This document shows positions 25,517 to 33,520 of a stretch of 64,000 nt of DNA, piece after piece. The stretch lies in contig JALOON010000012.1 of assembly GCA_025454405.1 (NCBI GenBank), positions 47,951 through 111,950 on the forward strand. The letters are read 5' to 3'. The notes under the pieces were generated by a model. That model was not told the DNA's origin, did no database searches, and saw nothing but the letters and a program-made list of their open reading frames with translations. Origin of the DNA: Oscillatoriaceae cyanobacterium Prado104 (GTDB lineage: Bacteria > Cyanobacteriota > Cyanobacteriia > Cyanobacteriales > Microcoleaceae). Within the stretch, counting starts at the first letter, position 1. Every line of letters starts with the position of its first letter. A program made the position numbers and the translations under genes.

Positions 25517-26722
25517 TCAACTGTCATGGACATCAACTGTCAACTCTTCCCTATTCCCTATTGCTTCTTGCTTCTTCCTTCTTCCTTCTTCCTCCGTTTC
25601 AACAGTTGCGGCGGTTTGAGAATTCGGCGCGTTAGCTAAATACTTAAAATTAGCTTGCCGCACTTTAGCATCCTCATTTCCGTAGAAAAATGACAGCAGA
25701 GCAAAACGCTCGCCGCTAATCACCGGTGTAGCTTCGTGCAGCAAAGAACACGAAAAAATAATTGCCGTTCCCGATTCTCCTTTATACCCGTGTGGCGCGT
25801 ACTCTGGAAACCGCAAAAATCCCCCCGTATATTCCCCCACATTCAAGTTGAGGGTCATCGCAAACCGACGGTGCATCGTACCTTTGCTGGTATTGTCGCG
25901 GTGCGGCCGAAAAAAACCGCCACTTTGGGCATCGTAACATCCCACCAAATACCGTTCAAACCTGGTAATTGTAAACTGAAAAGCTTTTTCTATTTCCGGT
26001 TTCACGCGCCGCCAAATAATCGCACTCAATTGCTGTTGCAACTTCGGATCTTCAATAAAGAAATCCCGACGTTTCTTGAAATTATCGTCAAAAAGACCGA
26101 CTGTTTTTCCGCCTACTTGCCTCATAAAACCAGAGGGACTGCCACCATTTGTTTTGTACAGGTCGATCAAAAAGCGACAGTAATCTTTGTCCAAAACATT
26201 AGGAATTACCAATACAGGAGCGTGGCGGACAGCAGGTCTACCTTCCTCAAAGAGAGGCAAACTCTTGACAAAATCCCAAACTTTCTGGGCGTGCTGGTGC
26301 GGGTCGCCCATCGGTATAATATTAATTATTTGCAGGTTTTCATTGAGAACAAAAGTTTGGGGAGCATACTGGACTCCCGCAACTCCATTTTCTTCTGTAT
26401 CTCGGCAAACGCTGTACAGTTGGCTGATAGTTTTGTCCAAATCCCAGAAAAAGATGAACGAGGAAGCTATTTTCGTCGGTCTGTTTTGTTCTCGATCTGC
26501 GGGATCGACGCTCACTCCAAACAGGTTTACTTGCAGATTTTTGAGTTCCTCGGACAGCTCTTGAAAGCTTTTGAGAATAACTTGGACTTGTGGAAAAGCT
26601 GTACTGGCAAAGAAAAATAGTATATTTCGCCGACCCGCAACTGTGGAAAAATGAAACAAGGGATTGTTTGTAGAAGCCAGGGAAAACCCAGGCGCTGGAT
26701 CGCCTATTTCTAGTGGTGACAT
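25517..26722 (-). CDS. Redoxin-like/2OG-Fe(II) oxygenase fusion
   Basis: A 401-residue two-domain protein. Residues 1-155 have the AhpC/TSA-type thioredoxin fold (IGDPAPGFSLASTN, LFGVSVDPADRE, APQTFVLNENLQI), but the peroxidatic cysteine position reads FFFASTAFPQV with no Cys. Residues 165-350 are a prolyl-4-hydroxylase-type oxygenase with iron ligands H274 and D276 (FRPHRDN), H329 (SLLHEATPV) and the 2-oxoglutarate arginine R339 (GERF). It should hydroxylate an unknown substrate, perhaps a peptide. The last about 25 residues (EEEGRRKKQEAIGNREE) are read from GAAGGAA heptamers. Monocistronic. Confidence 0.88.
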   Translation of the reverse strand: MSPLEIGDPAPGFSLASTNNPLFHFSTVAGRRNILFFFASTAFPQVQVILKSFQELSEELKNLQVNLFGVSVDPADREQNRPTKIASSFIFFWDLDKTISQLYSVCRDTEENGVAGVQYAPQTFVLNENLQIINIIPMGDPHQHAQKVWDFVKSLPLFEEGRPAVRHAPVLVIPNVLDKDYCRFLIDLYKTNGGSPSGFMRQVGGKTVGLFDDNFKKRRDFFIEDPKLQQQLSAIIWRRVKPEIEKAFQFTITRFERYLVGCYDAQSGGFFRPHRDNTSKGTMHRRFAMTLNLNVGEYTGGFLRFPEYAPHGYKGESGTAIIFSCSLLHEATPVISGERFALLSFFYGNEDAKVRQANFKYLANAPNSQTAATVETEEEGRRKKQEAIGNREELTVDVHDS

Positions 26723-26771
26723 ATTGAGATTTGAGATTTAAGATTTAAGATTTAAGATTTAAGATTTTAAA
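26723..26771. repeat. GATTTAA heptamer tract
   Basis: Five to six GATTTAA/GATTTGA heptamers directly upstream of the redoxin/oxygenase start. Confidence 0.85.
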
Positions 26772-26903
26772 TCCCTCGTTAATGTTCCCAGCCATTCGAT
26801 TTGAGATTTGAGGTTGATGTTTCAAGTTAGCTTATTTTATATTTTCGATTCTATGGATAGACAAAAAAACTGATTTGTTCGGTCTGGTACTCTTTTTAAA
26901 TAA

Positions 26904-26969
26904 AGAAACCGGGTTTTTTACCGAGTATCCGATGCGAGTGCGAAGTATTTTCGTAAAAAACCGGTTTCT
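26904..26969. repeat. Dispersed AGAAACCGG hairpin, copy 3
   Basis: AGAAACCGGGTTTTTTA and TAAAAAACCGGTTTCT enclose a 33-base loop with a CGAAGTATTTTCG-type inner element that recurs in copy 4. It lies downstream of ycf66 in the opposite sense. Confidence 0.7.
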
Positions 26970-27011
26970 GCGTCTTGTGGATAATTCCTATTTCTGGTAT
27001 TATCCCTTCGT

Positions 27012-27821
27012 TTATTTGTCGAAATTGGTTGAATTTTCTGGCTGGTCTTCCGGGTATTCTACTGGTCGGTATTCGACGTAATCTGAAGGCACTGCTTCCG
27101 CGTCGCGATTGGTAGTCCGAGACCTGGATCCTTCTGAAGGACGGACTTTTTTCTTTCTGGGAGGCGCATCTGGGCTGCGGTTTTCTGAAGCTGGAGGGCG
27201 ATTGCTGCGACTGCGAACTGGTCTTTCTTCAGGGTCGCCTGAAACGTTCCAATTGTCTTGCAGGGGATCGGTATCGGGGGCTTCAGTCCGAGAGGAACGC
27301 TTGCGGGACGAGCGTTCTGGCGGTTCTCGATCGGATGTATTGTTGCTGCTGCGGTTCGAGGGACGGCGGCGGGGTTCATCGTCGTAGGCTTCTCGCGAGG
27401 AACGGTAATCTTGAGAGCCTCTAATCCGGGGGCGCGGCGGGTAGTCTTCCTCTGCTTCGATCCTTTCTAGTTCGCTATCGTAGCCGTCGTAAGCGTAAGC
27501 GTTGCTGACGGGTCTGTCTTCATCAATGTATTGAGCGCGACTTTTGGCTTGGGCTGTGGTCGCCCCGCGCAGTTTGATGCTTTCGGCCGCAAAAAATATC
27601 GCGGAACCGGTAAGCAGGAACTGACCGAAAGCCAAAATGGGGTCTAGCCGCCAACCTTGAAATAACAGGATGCCACCGCAAAGCAAGCCAACTGCTGCAA
27701 AGAAAATGTCGTGATCGCGGGCTAGTTTCGGACGCCACGATCGCAGGAAGTAAAGCCCCGCCCCAGCTACTGCTAGGATGATGCCTAGCAGGCTGCTCCA
27801 GTTCAATCCTAAATTGACCAT
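27012..27821 (-). CDS. ycf66: Ycf66 family protein
   Basis: A 269-residue protein of the cyanobacterial/plastid Ycf66 family. The N-terminal about 85 residues hold three hydrophobic segments (LLGIILAVAGAGLYFLRSW, IFFAAVGLLCGGILLFQGWRLDPILAFGQFLLTGSAIFFA) with the highly conserved GWRLDP and ESIKLRG elements; the rest is hydrophilic and rich in Arg, Ser and Pro, as usual in cyanobacteria. A strong Shine-Dalgarno GGAGAGAGG precedes ATG 27821. psbX is upstream on the same strand, a pairing commonly seen in cyanobacteria. The function is not established, although the association points to photosynthetic membranes. Confidence 0.93.
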   Translation of the reverse strand: MVNLGLNWSSLLGIILAVAGAGLYFLRSWRPKLARDHDIFFAAVGLLCGGILLFQGWRLDPILAFGQFLLTGSAIFFAAESIKLRGATTAQAKSRAQYIDEDRPVSNAYAYDGYDSELERIEAEEDYPPRPRIRGSQDYRSSREAYDDEPRRRPSNRSSNNTSDREPPERSSRKRSSRTEAPDTDPLQDNWNVSGDPEERPVRSRSNRPPASENRSPDAPPRKKKVRPSEGSRSRTTNRDAEAVPSDYVEYRPVEYPEDQPENSTNFDK

Positions 27822-27968
27822 TATCCTCTCTCCTATGTTTGTCTTAATATTAGCGATTTTAGATATTGCATCTGTGCTTGAGTTTCTTATCAGAGCCTGC
27901 TTTCTGGGTCAGAGTCCCGTCAGCGTTGCAGCTTGGGGATTGACCTCGATCCTCTTGAGTTTAACGGG

Positions 27969-28030
27969 AAAAAACCTCAGCTCGGCAGTCCTTGAAGATT
28001 TGGTCTTCTCAGTTGCGCCCTGCTGAGGTT
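27969..28030 (-). terminator. Structured terminator behind psbX
   Basis: On the minus strand AACCTCAGC (28030-28022) pairs with GCTGAGGTT (27981-27973) and is followed by a run of six T. The 40-base loop holds an inner stem GAAGA/TCTTC. A second hairpin, GACGAG/CTCGTC, lies just upstream (28049-28080). It sits 70-130 bp after psbX and before ycf66, so it may limit read-through into ycf66 or be the end of a small RNA. Confidence 0.6.
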
Positions 28031-28102
28031 TCGCAAGCGGGGGAATGCCAGACGAGGCCGTTGAATTGACTCTCGTCTCGGATGTGAAGCCCTGCAGAAT
28101 AG

Positions 28103-28222
28103 TTAGATCCGCTTGATTTTATCTTTTTGGCTGATGAAGATTAGCGCCACCGTTGCGGGAACCACTACGATTAGCGCGCCCGCCAGCAGGCTGTACAAAA
28201 AGTTCGCGAGTGAAGGAGTCAT
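28103..28222 (-). CDS. psbX: Photosystem II protein PsbX
   Basis: A 39-residue single-helix protein, [20 protein letters not shown] followed by a short hydrophobic end and the basic tail QKDKIKRI, matching PsbX throughout. It is a small intrinsic subunit of photosystem II near cytochrome b559 that influences plastoquinone turnover at the QB site. The frame is open 28 codons upstream, but the family starts at the ATG at 28222. The length and the neighbouring ycf66 on the same strand both support the call. Confidence 0.93.
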   Translation of the reverse strand: MTPSLANFLYSLLAGALIVVVPATVALIFISQKDKIKRI

Positions 28223-28469
28223 GGATTCAAAGCCCTCTGTTACAACAGTTTGATTTTTATTAATTTTATCAGCACTAGGTTCGGGGAAGGAAGAAGCAAG
28301 AAGCAAGAAGTTTGAGGAAAGGGGGAAGAGGGAAGCAAGCTTGAGTTATTTGGGATAGAGGTTTGCTGGGCGGGCGAAAAGTTTTTCTCGGACGATCGAT
28401 CGCGCCTGCCAAACGGTTAAAATTATGAGAGGTATGTTTAATAAAACTTAAAATTTGGGCGGAAGAACT

Positions 28470-28754
28470 ATGACAGGTATTGCGGTTGCGAGTTGGATTC
28501 TGGGTTCGGTGCTAGTGCTGATGACGTTGCTGTTCATTTTCCGGATCGTCCTGACTTGGTATCCGCAGGTGAACCTCAACCAATTGCCTTGGAACTTAAT
28601 CGCTTGGCCGACGGAGCCTTTTTTAGCGGTAACTCGAAAGATTGTACCTCCGATCGGCGGTGTGGACATTACGCCGATTATTTGGGTGGGTATTTGCAGC
28701 TTGCTGAGGGAAATGATTCTCGGTCAGCAAGGATTGCTAACGATGTTGATGTAG
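28470..28754 (+). CDS. YggT/Ycf19 family membrane protein
   Basis: A 94-residue protein with two transmembrane helices and the YggT signature: FIFRIVLTWYPQVNLNQLPW, then PTEPFLAVTRKIVPPIGGVDITPIIWVGI. Relatives include plastid Ycf19/CCB3, which helps mature cytochrome b6, and YggT of bacteria, linked to osmotic shock and septal localisation. I prefer ATG 28470, which lies just behind GGAAGAA; a TTG 15 bases upstream is possible. No close partner: the ABC permease is convergent downstream. Confidence 0.9.
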   Translation: MTGIAVASWILGSVLVLMTLLFIFRIVLTWYPQVNLNQLPWNLIAWPTEPFLAVTRKIVPPIGGVDITPIIWVGICSLLREMILGQQGLLTMLM

Positions 28755-28856
28755 GAACTAGAGGAAAGTGGGTTTGGTTGGATGTTTGCCCCATACCCAT
28801 TTAACTACCATCCCAGATGTTTCAAAGGAGAATTGCGACGATAGTCAATGCCAGTC

Positions 28857-28898
28857 GCCAATTCCAAATCTCAAATCTCAAATCTCAAATCTCAAATC
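28857..28898. repeat. AAATCTC heptamer tract
   Basis: Four AAATCTC heptamers plus a partial one between the convergent YggT and ABC permease genes. Confidence 0.85.
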
Positions 28899-28954
28899 AT
28901 TTTATCTTGTGAGGGGGTCTGGTGAGGGGGTCTGGGGGAACTATAAGACCGATG

Positions 28955-29821
28955 TCACCCTTTAACTCCGGTGGCGGCTTCGGTCGGCACGATGTATTTT
29001 TGCAACAGCAAAAACAATCCTAAAACTGGTATTATAGAAATAATCGAACCGGCAGCGACCAAACGCCAATCTAAAGAAAATGTGCCGGCTAAATTAGCAA
29101 CTCCCAAAGGCAAAGTGTAATATTCCGGCCTGTCTAAAACTAGCAAAGGCCACAAAAAATCGCTCCAAGAACCGATAAATACAAAAATTCCTAACGTAAC
29201 TAAAGCCGGTCGAATTGCTGGCATCATGATGTGCCACCAAATTCCTAACTCTGTACAGCCGTCGATGCGCGCTGATTCTTCTAATTCTTTGGGAACTGCC
29301 AGAAAAGCTTGTCGCAGTAAAAATATGCCAAAAGCCGAAGCAAGTCCGGGAAAAATTACGCCTAAATAACTGTTTTTTAATCCTAATTGCACGGTGAGCA
29401 CGTACAGGGGAATCATCACGATTTGAAAGGGAATTACGATCGTGGAAATGACTGCTGTTAAAATTGCTTCCCGCCCGCGAAATTCGAGTCTGGCTAAGGG
29501 GTAAGCCGCAAGGGCGCAAAAGATGATGTTGGTGCTGACTGTCAGGGCGGCAATCAGAGTGCTGTTGAACAGGTAGCGCCCGAAGGGGTTGGTTTGCCAA
29601 ACTTTGATGAAATTTTGCAGGGTTGGCTGTTGCGGCCAAAGTTGGGGGGGAAATTGAAAGATGTTTTCACTTGGGGATTTGAGCGATGTGCTCAGCAGCC
29701 ACAGCAAAGGGAACAGCATTAACAGGGCGATCGCGCTCATGATGGCGTAAGTCGCAATTTTTTTCAACCCTGCGAGATGGGAGTTTGGAGAATTTGGTTT
29801 TTTGGTTTTGAGATGGTTCAT
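28955..29821 (-). CDS. Carbohydrate ABC transporter permease (MalG type)
   Basis: A 288-residue inner-membrane permease with six predicted helices. The EAA loop is [25 protein letters not shown], which docks on the ATPase; the conserved N-terminal [21 protein letters not shown] and the final [11 protein letters not shown] mark the MalG/UgpE branch for sugars or glycerol-3-phosphate. The start is ATG 29821 ([10 protein letters not shown]); the frame continues for 147 codons upstream but these run antisense across rpsF. No partner permease, binding protein or ATPase gene is in the window, so this component is either an orphan or served by genes elsewhere. Divergent from rpsF with 66 bp between starts. 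Confidence 0.9.
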   Translation of the reverse strand: MNHLKTKKPNSPNSHLAGLKKIATYAIMSAIALLMLFPLLWLLSTSLKSPSENIFQFPPQLWPQQPTLQNFIKVWQTNPFGRYLFNSTLIAALTVSTNIIFCALAAYPLARLEFRGREAILTAVISTIVIPFQIVMIPLYVLTVQLGLKNSYLGVIFPGLASAFGIFLLRQAFLAVPKELEESARIDGCTELGIWWHIMMPAIRPALVTLGIFVFIGSWSDFLWPLLVLDRPEYYTLPLGVANLAGTFSLDWRLVAAGSIISIIPVLGLFLLLQKYIVPTEAATGVKG

Positions 29822-29887
29822 TGCTGGGATATGATGGTAATTCCTTGCTTCGAGAGAAGCCGAGCTGTCCATAAGGAGATTATTGGC

Positions 29888-30223
29888 ATGAAACCGTTTA
29901 TTTACGAAACAATGTACATTTTGCGCCCGGATCTGGGTGACGAAATGACCGACCAGGCGATCGCGAAATATCAAACTATTTTGCGCGATCGGGGTGCAGA
30001 AAATATCGAAACCCAGCACCGCGGCAAGCGCCGTCTGGCTTACGAAATCGGCAAGCACCGGGACGGAGTGTACGTTCAGATGAATTACCAAGCGCCGGGA
30101 AGTTCGATCTTCGCGCTGGAACGGGCGATGCGTTTGAGCGATGAGGTGATCCGCTATTTGACGATCAAGCAGGATGTTCCGGCTGCACCGGAAGCGGAAG
30201 CGGAAGCAGAAGCGGCCGAGTAA
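29888..30223 (+). CDS. rpsF: 30S ribosomal protein S6
   Basis: A 111-residue protein with the S6 fold signature: [42 protein letters not shown], and [18 protein letters not shown], followed by an Ala/Glu-rich tail as in other cyanobacteria. It binds S18 on the platform of the 30S subunit. The ATG at 29888 follows AAGGAGATTATTGGC; the frame extends upstream but without similarity. Monocistronic here, without the rpsR and ssb partners found in many bacteria, which is usual for cyanobacteria. Two GC-rich palindromes follow. Confidence 0.96.
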   Translation: MKPFIYETMYILRPDLGDEMTDQAIAKYQTILRDRGAENIETQHRGKRRLAYEIGKHRDGVYVQMNYQAPGSSIFALERAMRLSDEVIRYLTIKQDVPAAPEAEAEAEAAE

Positions 30224-30246
30224 GCAGGTATCCCGGTTAGCGGTAA

Positions 30247-30329
30247 GGTGCGCGCTGCGCACCCTACTAACTTGCGGTAGAGTAAGTACATATCTGAGTT
30301 AGCGCTAAGGTGCGCGCTGCGCATCCTAC
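30247..30329. repeat. Two GGTGCGCGCTGCGCACC palindromes
   Basis: TAAGGTGCGCGCTGCGCACC (about 30244-30263) and the near copy TAAGGTGCGCGCTGCGCATC (30306-30325), each within a repeated context GTTAGCG(G/C)TAAGG...CCTAC. Common palindromic type behind cyanobacterial genes; may stabilise or end the rpsF message. Confidence 0.75.
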
Positions 30330-30430
30330 AGATAAATTGCAATTGAAATTTGCCGTTGCGCTCTTGCCTCTGCGGTAAGGGAAAGATATTTTTATAGAAA
30401 CATATTTTATCGGAGAAGCTGAGGGTAATC

Positions 30431-30982
30431 GTGAACCAAAAACTTGTAAGCACGAAAGAACTGCAATCTGAGGTGTCTCGCCTGACTGAAGAGCTACAAA
30501 TGCGCGACCAATTGGTGCAGCAGTTGTCTCAAGAACTTTTCAGGCTGGTTAAGGGAAATTCGAGTTTTGTGCCGGCACCGGAAGTTACAGACCGCCACAA
30601 GATTCAAATGCAGGCGATGCGGGAACAACTGCAAGCTGTTGAGGAACAGGTGGGTTTTTATCAGGAACAACTTGCGGAACGGGATGCTGAGGTTTACCAA
30701 CTGCGGCAGTCGGTACAGGAGTTGACCGATCGATCTCGGATGCTGGAACAGGTGGTTCAGGAGTTGCCGGGGGTTTACCGCCAGAAGTTTGCCGAACGGA
30801 TCGAACCGATTAAGGAAAAATTGGAACAATTGCAAAAGGAAAACCGCCAGTTGCATACTGAGTTGCAAAGCGTTACTTACCGCTTGGCGGTGCGCAATCG
30901 CAAGGCTCAAGGTTTGGATTTGCCGACGGTTGGGGAAGATGAGGCGCGGGGCATTCAGATGCCTAGCTTTGGTAATGCCTGA
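30431..30982 (+). CDS. Coiled-coil protein, conserved in cyanobacteria
   Basis: A 183-residue, almost wholly helical protein: three coiled-coil stretches (about 7-40, 56-110 and 115-155) with dense Glu/Gln/Leu heptads such as LQAVEEQVGFYQEQLAERDAEV. There are no cysteines, membrane segments or catalytic motifs. The C-terminus ends in a short Gly/Met-rich tail. The start is GTG at 30431. The next gene begins inside its last codons (ATG 30975, 8-base overlap), so the pair is translationally coupled. The function is not known; a scaffold or adaptor role is a guess from composition. Confidence 0.75.
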   Translation: MNQKLVSTKELQSEVSRLTEELQMRDQLVQQLSQELFRLVKGNSSFVPAPEVTDRHKIQMQAMREQLQAVEEQVGFYQEQLAERDAEVYQLRQSVQELTDRSRMLEQVVQELPGVYRQKFAERIEPIKEKLEQLQKENRQLHTELQSVTYRLAVRNRKAQGLDLPTVGEDEARGIQMPSFGNA

Positions 30983-31613
30983 GGTTTTGATTTTAACGGG
31001 TGCTGGTGTTGGTGGGGCCTCCGATTTGGCGCGGGCGATCGCGAGTTCTCATCCTGCAACTGAAGTAAATATCTGTGCGGTTTCCGAACTGCATTCGGGC
31101 GCGATCGCTCTTTCGGGGGCGATCGTTTGTCCTTTGACGCTGGATTTGCCCGAGGATTTAGCGTTTCCGGGGCGAGAAGTGTTTGGATTTTGTCGGGATG
31201 TCGGGGCGGCGCGCGATCGAGTGTCGGAAAAATTTGGCGTACCGTCGGGTGATGGCAATTTTTGGCTGCCGGTAGTTTGGACGTTGAAAGGTCCTCTTTA
31301 CGGTGAGGTTATCGGTGGGGAAAACCCACAGCAATCTGGTGAATTGAGTTACCGCCAGCCGGTGCATTTGTCGGATGTTTGGCGGCAGCAATTGTACGAG
31401 TTAGCTTACCGTTTGCTCGATTTTTTAAATGCGCCTCCTGCAACTTATTTGATGCAGTTTGGGTTTGTTGGGGAAGGGATTTGTTTCGATCGACTGTGGC
31501 CTTTTCCGGCTGCACCCGCGATCGCTTCTGCGGGCTTGCAAGTACCGGATTTATTCGCCTGTCACTGGTATTGCTTGACGGGCGTGCCTATTTACGACTT
31601 GCAATGTTTGTAA
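30975..31613 (+). CDS. Conserved cyanobacterial hypothetical protein
   Basis: A 212-residue protein starting MPEVLILTGAGVGGASDLAR (ATG 30975), coupled to the coiled-coil gene by overlap. The frame remains open upstream, but the earlier part is just the other frame of the coiled-coil gene. A recurring feature is the Trp/Pro-rich middle (DGNFWLPVVWTLKGPLYGEVIG) and the end FACHWYCLTGVPIYDLQCL. The N-terminal VLILTGAG resembles a nucleotide-binding beta-alpha turn but no full P-loop or Rossmann motif follows. I recognise no domain; expression with the upstream protein is the only functional hint. Confidence 0.75.
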   Translation: MPEVLILTGAGVGGASDLARAIASSHPATEVNICAVSELHSGAIALSGAIVCPLTLDLPEDLAFPGREVFGFCRDVGAARDRVSEKFGVPSGDGNFWLPVVWTLKGPLYGEVIGGENPQQSGELSYRQPVHLSDVWRQQLYELAYRLLDFLNAPPATYLMQFGFVGEGICFDRLWPFPAAPAIASAGLQVPDLFACHWYCLTGVPIYDLQCL

Positions 31614-31853
31614 CACAATGACAAAAAAGCGGCGGTAAACTTGGATTTAGTCTATAAGTTGATAAAGCCTTGATTAAGGAGCCTCCTTACTGCGACTCAC
31701 GCCACCGTCATGTATCAACTTCCGGCGGACAATCACTCGATCGATGGAAAACAACGCCATTCAAGTGCTAGCCAGCTAACATATCTATTTTGAACAGAAC
31801 CAGTTTGGTATGAAGTAAGCTGTAGGTACAAATTGTTAAAAGAGGTGCGTAAC

Positions 31854-32069
31854 ATGACATTAGCTGAAGTGCTTCCTGCTGCGCGAAGGCTCTCTGCAAT
31901 GGAAAAACTCAAATTAATCCGGATTCTGGTTGAGGATTTGGATATGTCTGAAGACATTGCACCGCTAGAACCCTTCAAAACCTATGATTTGCCGACTCCC
32001 TATGATTGTTTTGGGGCCGGTGCAGCGTTGATGGAAGCTTTCGGACGGACAGATGTTAGCCAGCAGTAA
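31854..32069 (+). CDS. Small antitoxin-like protein
   Basis: A 71-residue protein: MTLAEVLPAARRLSAMEKLK, then an acidic middle and a C-terminal PLEPFKTYDLPTPYDCFGAG. Similar small proteins are numerous in Oscillatoriales and are usually followed by a clan AA aspartic-protease-like gene; here the remains of such a gene begin 3 bp after the stop, which supports the assignment to that two-gene unit. The N-terminal LS-xEKLKLIRIL element resembles the first helices of VapB/Phd-like antitoxins. The ATG at 31854 is preferred over an upstream in-frame TTG. Confidence 0.7.
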   Translation: MTLAEVLPAARRLSAMEKLKLIRILVEDLDMSEDIAPLEPFKTYDLPTPYDCFGAGAALMEAFGRTDVSQQ

Positions 32070-32072
32070 TGT

Positions 32073-32231
32073 ATGCGATTTCAGTATTCAACTACTAGCT
32101 CAACCCAAAACGAGTTTGATAGCCTGCCAAGACTTCCATTATTGCTGTGTCGAGAGGATCGTAGGATTGAAGCGGTTGGTCTGGTGGATAGCGGGGCTAC
32201 GGTTAATGTTTTACCCTATGAAAAAGATTAG
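32073..32231 (+). pseudogene. Truncated clan AA (retropepsin-like) aspartic protease
   Basis: ATG 32073 opens a 52-codon frame MRFQYSTTSSTQNEFDSLPR...IEAVGLVDSGATVNVLPYEKD. The VDSGATVNVLP element is the active-site Asp-Ser-Gly loop of single-domain bacterial retropepsin-like proteins, normally about 120-130 residues. The gene stops right after this loop: the remaining about 70 residues are missing and the next gene (DUF433) is fused into the last codons, so a deletion joined the two. It follows its usual small partner gene by 3 bp. No function expected, since these enzymes need the full fold to dimerise. Confidence 0.7.
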
Positions 32232-32259
32232 TTATAGTAAAGCTGTTATGACCTATTTG

Positions 32260-32634
32260 ATGTCTCCAACGAGTCTTTCTCGCTACGTCACTCGCGATTC
32301 TAATATTTTGCAGGGCGAACCGATTATTGCCGAAACGCAAGTTGCCGTGCGAGATATTGTTGTCTTCTGGAAATCGGGGATAAAACCTGAAGAGATTCCA
32401 CAAAAGCTACTGCAACTTGTTACTGCAGCTCAAGTTTTTGACGCGATTAGTTTTTACTTGGATAATCAGCAGGAGATTGACGATCGAATTGCTTGGTATG
32501 AGGCACATCCGATGCTGAATATTTCACCTTTGTTGCGATGCAATCCATTACTGGATGAAGTGACGAAATATGTGGAAGATTACCGCCGCGATCGAAATAC
32601 TGATTTGGATTTTCCAGAGTCTGAGGCGGTATGA
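32260..32634 (+). CDS. DUF433 protein, antitoxin-like
   Basis: A 124-residue DUF433 protein: YVTRDSNILQGEPIIAETQVAVRDIVVFW, PEEIPQKLLQLVTAAQVFDAISFYLDNQQEI. The conserved GEPII...VxDIV helix-turn-helix-like core is typical of VapB-type antitoxins of PIN toxins. The C-terminus is longer than usual and ends with an acidic tail. In-frame ATGs at 32218, 32248 and 32260 are possible; the family normally begins close to the last. The 32218 start lies inside the broken protease gene, which fits a deletion junction there. No dedicated DUF5615/PIN toxin follows directly; the next pair is a separate VapBC-like unit. Confidence 0.75.
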   Translation: MSPTSLSRYVTRDSNILQGEPIIAETQVAVRDIVVFWKSGIKPEEIPQKLLQLVTAAQVFDAISFYLDNQQEIDDRIAWYEAHPMLNISPLLRCNPLLDEVTKYVEDYRRDRNTDLDFPESEAV

Positions 32635-32706
32635 CTCGATACATTCTCGATACTAACCTAAAAGCAATTTAAAGACTTGCTCGATACCGAGAACAGGAGT
32701 AAATTT

Positions 32707-33027
32707 ATGAGTTTGTTGTTACAGCAAATATTTCAAGAGATCGATCGATTGTCTTTGCAAGACCAAATCGAAGTTTTGACCTATGCGGCGAACCGGGTGA
32801 AGCTGCAAATTTCCAATGCTAAGCCAAAGTACCGAGTGACAGAGTTGTTGGATATTGCGCCCGGTTTACAGGAGACTGAAGACGATCGAGAATCAGTCGA
32901 TCGATCGATCGATGAAAGAAAGATGCCTTTGCTCGATTTTCGCCAAGCCGCAGGTTTAGGACAAGAACTTTGGCAAAGTGTTGATGTGGAAATATATATT
33001 CAGCAGGAACGGGAGTCATGGGATTAG
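32707..33027 (+). CDS. Putative antitoxin of a VapBC-like pair
   Basis: A 106-residue acidic protein, starting MSLLLQQIFQEIDRLSLQDQ. The first 45 residues (L-xxDQIEVLTYAANRVK) fit a short helical domain common in cyanobacterial antitoxin-like proteins; the rest is unstructured with DDRESVDRSIDERK. The stop overlaps the ATG of the PIN-domain gene by 10 bases, the classical layout of a toxin-antitoxin operon, which is the main basis for the assignment. The DNA-binding fold is not clear by eye. Confidence 0.65.
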   Translation: MSLLLQQIFQEIDRLSLQDQIEVLTYAANRVKLQISNAKPKYRVTELLDIAPGLQETEDDRESVDRSIDERKMPLLDFRQAAGLGQELWQSVDVEIYIQQERESWD

Positions 33028-33467
33028 GATTGAACCAAGGAGATATCGTATTTTTGGATACTTCACCGTTCATTTATTTCTTTGAGAGACATCCCAGCTT
33101 TTTTCCTTATACTGAGGCTTTATTCGATGAAGTGTATGAAAAAGATGCTCGAATTATAACGTCAGTCATCACATTTATTGAAATCGCCACACTACCTGCT
33201 AGGAGAGGGGACGCAAGGTTGGTCGAACAATATCGTAACTATTTTACTAATTCTAGAAATATAGATTTGATACCTGTCGATACCCAGATTTCAGAACAAG
33301 CAATTAATCTGCGATCGACCTACTCGTTCAAGACAGCAGATGCAATTCAACTTGCCACGGCTTTGGTCTATAAATCGCGTTTTATTGTTACAAACGATCG
33401 GCAGTGGAAACAAGTTGATGAAAATTTGGTAGTGATGATAGATGAGATTACATTAGTCGGTACTTAA
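33018..33467 (+). CDS. PIN-domain ribonuclease toxin (VapC-like)
   Basis: A 149-residue PIN protein with all acidic residues in place: DIVFLDTSPFIYFFE (first Asp), SVITFIEIATLP (Glu), KTADAIQLATAL (Asp) and VTNDRQW (Asp). VapC toxins cleave specific RNAs, often initiator tRNA or 23S rRNA, and are held in check by the antitoxin encoded just upstream with a 10-base overlap. Intact in length and motifs, so probably functional. Its presence amid decayed neighbours (31854-32634) suggests a small island that turns over frequently. Confidence 0.88.
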   Translation: MGLGLNQGDIVFLDTSPFIYFFERHPSFFPYTEALFDEVYEKDARIITSVITFIEIATLPARRGDARLVEQYRNYFTNSRNIDLIPVDTQISEQAINLRSTYSFKTADAIQLATALVYKSRFIVTNDRQWKQVDENLVVMIDEITLVGT

Positions 33468-33520
33468 GACCGATCGATCGCCCTCCCCAGCTAATATTTA
33501 GGAATTGCATATAAGTTTTA

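Noticed and set aside
28955..30262. Long 435-codon form of the ABC permease
   Set aside because: The first 147 codons run antisense through rpsF and lack similarity to permeases; ATG 29821 gives the normal length.
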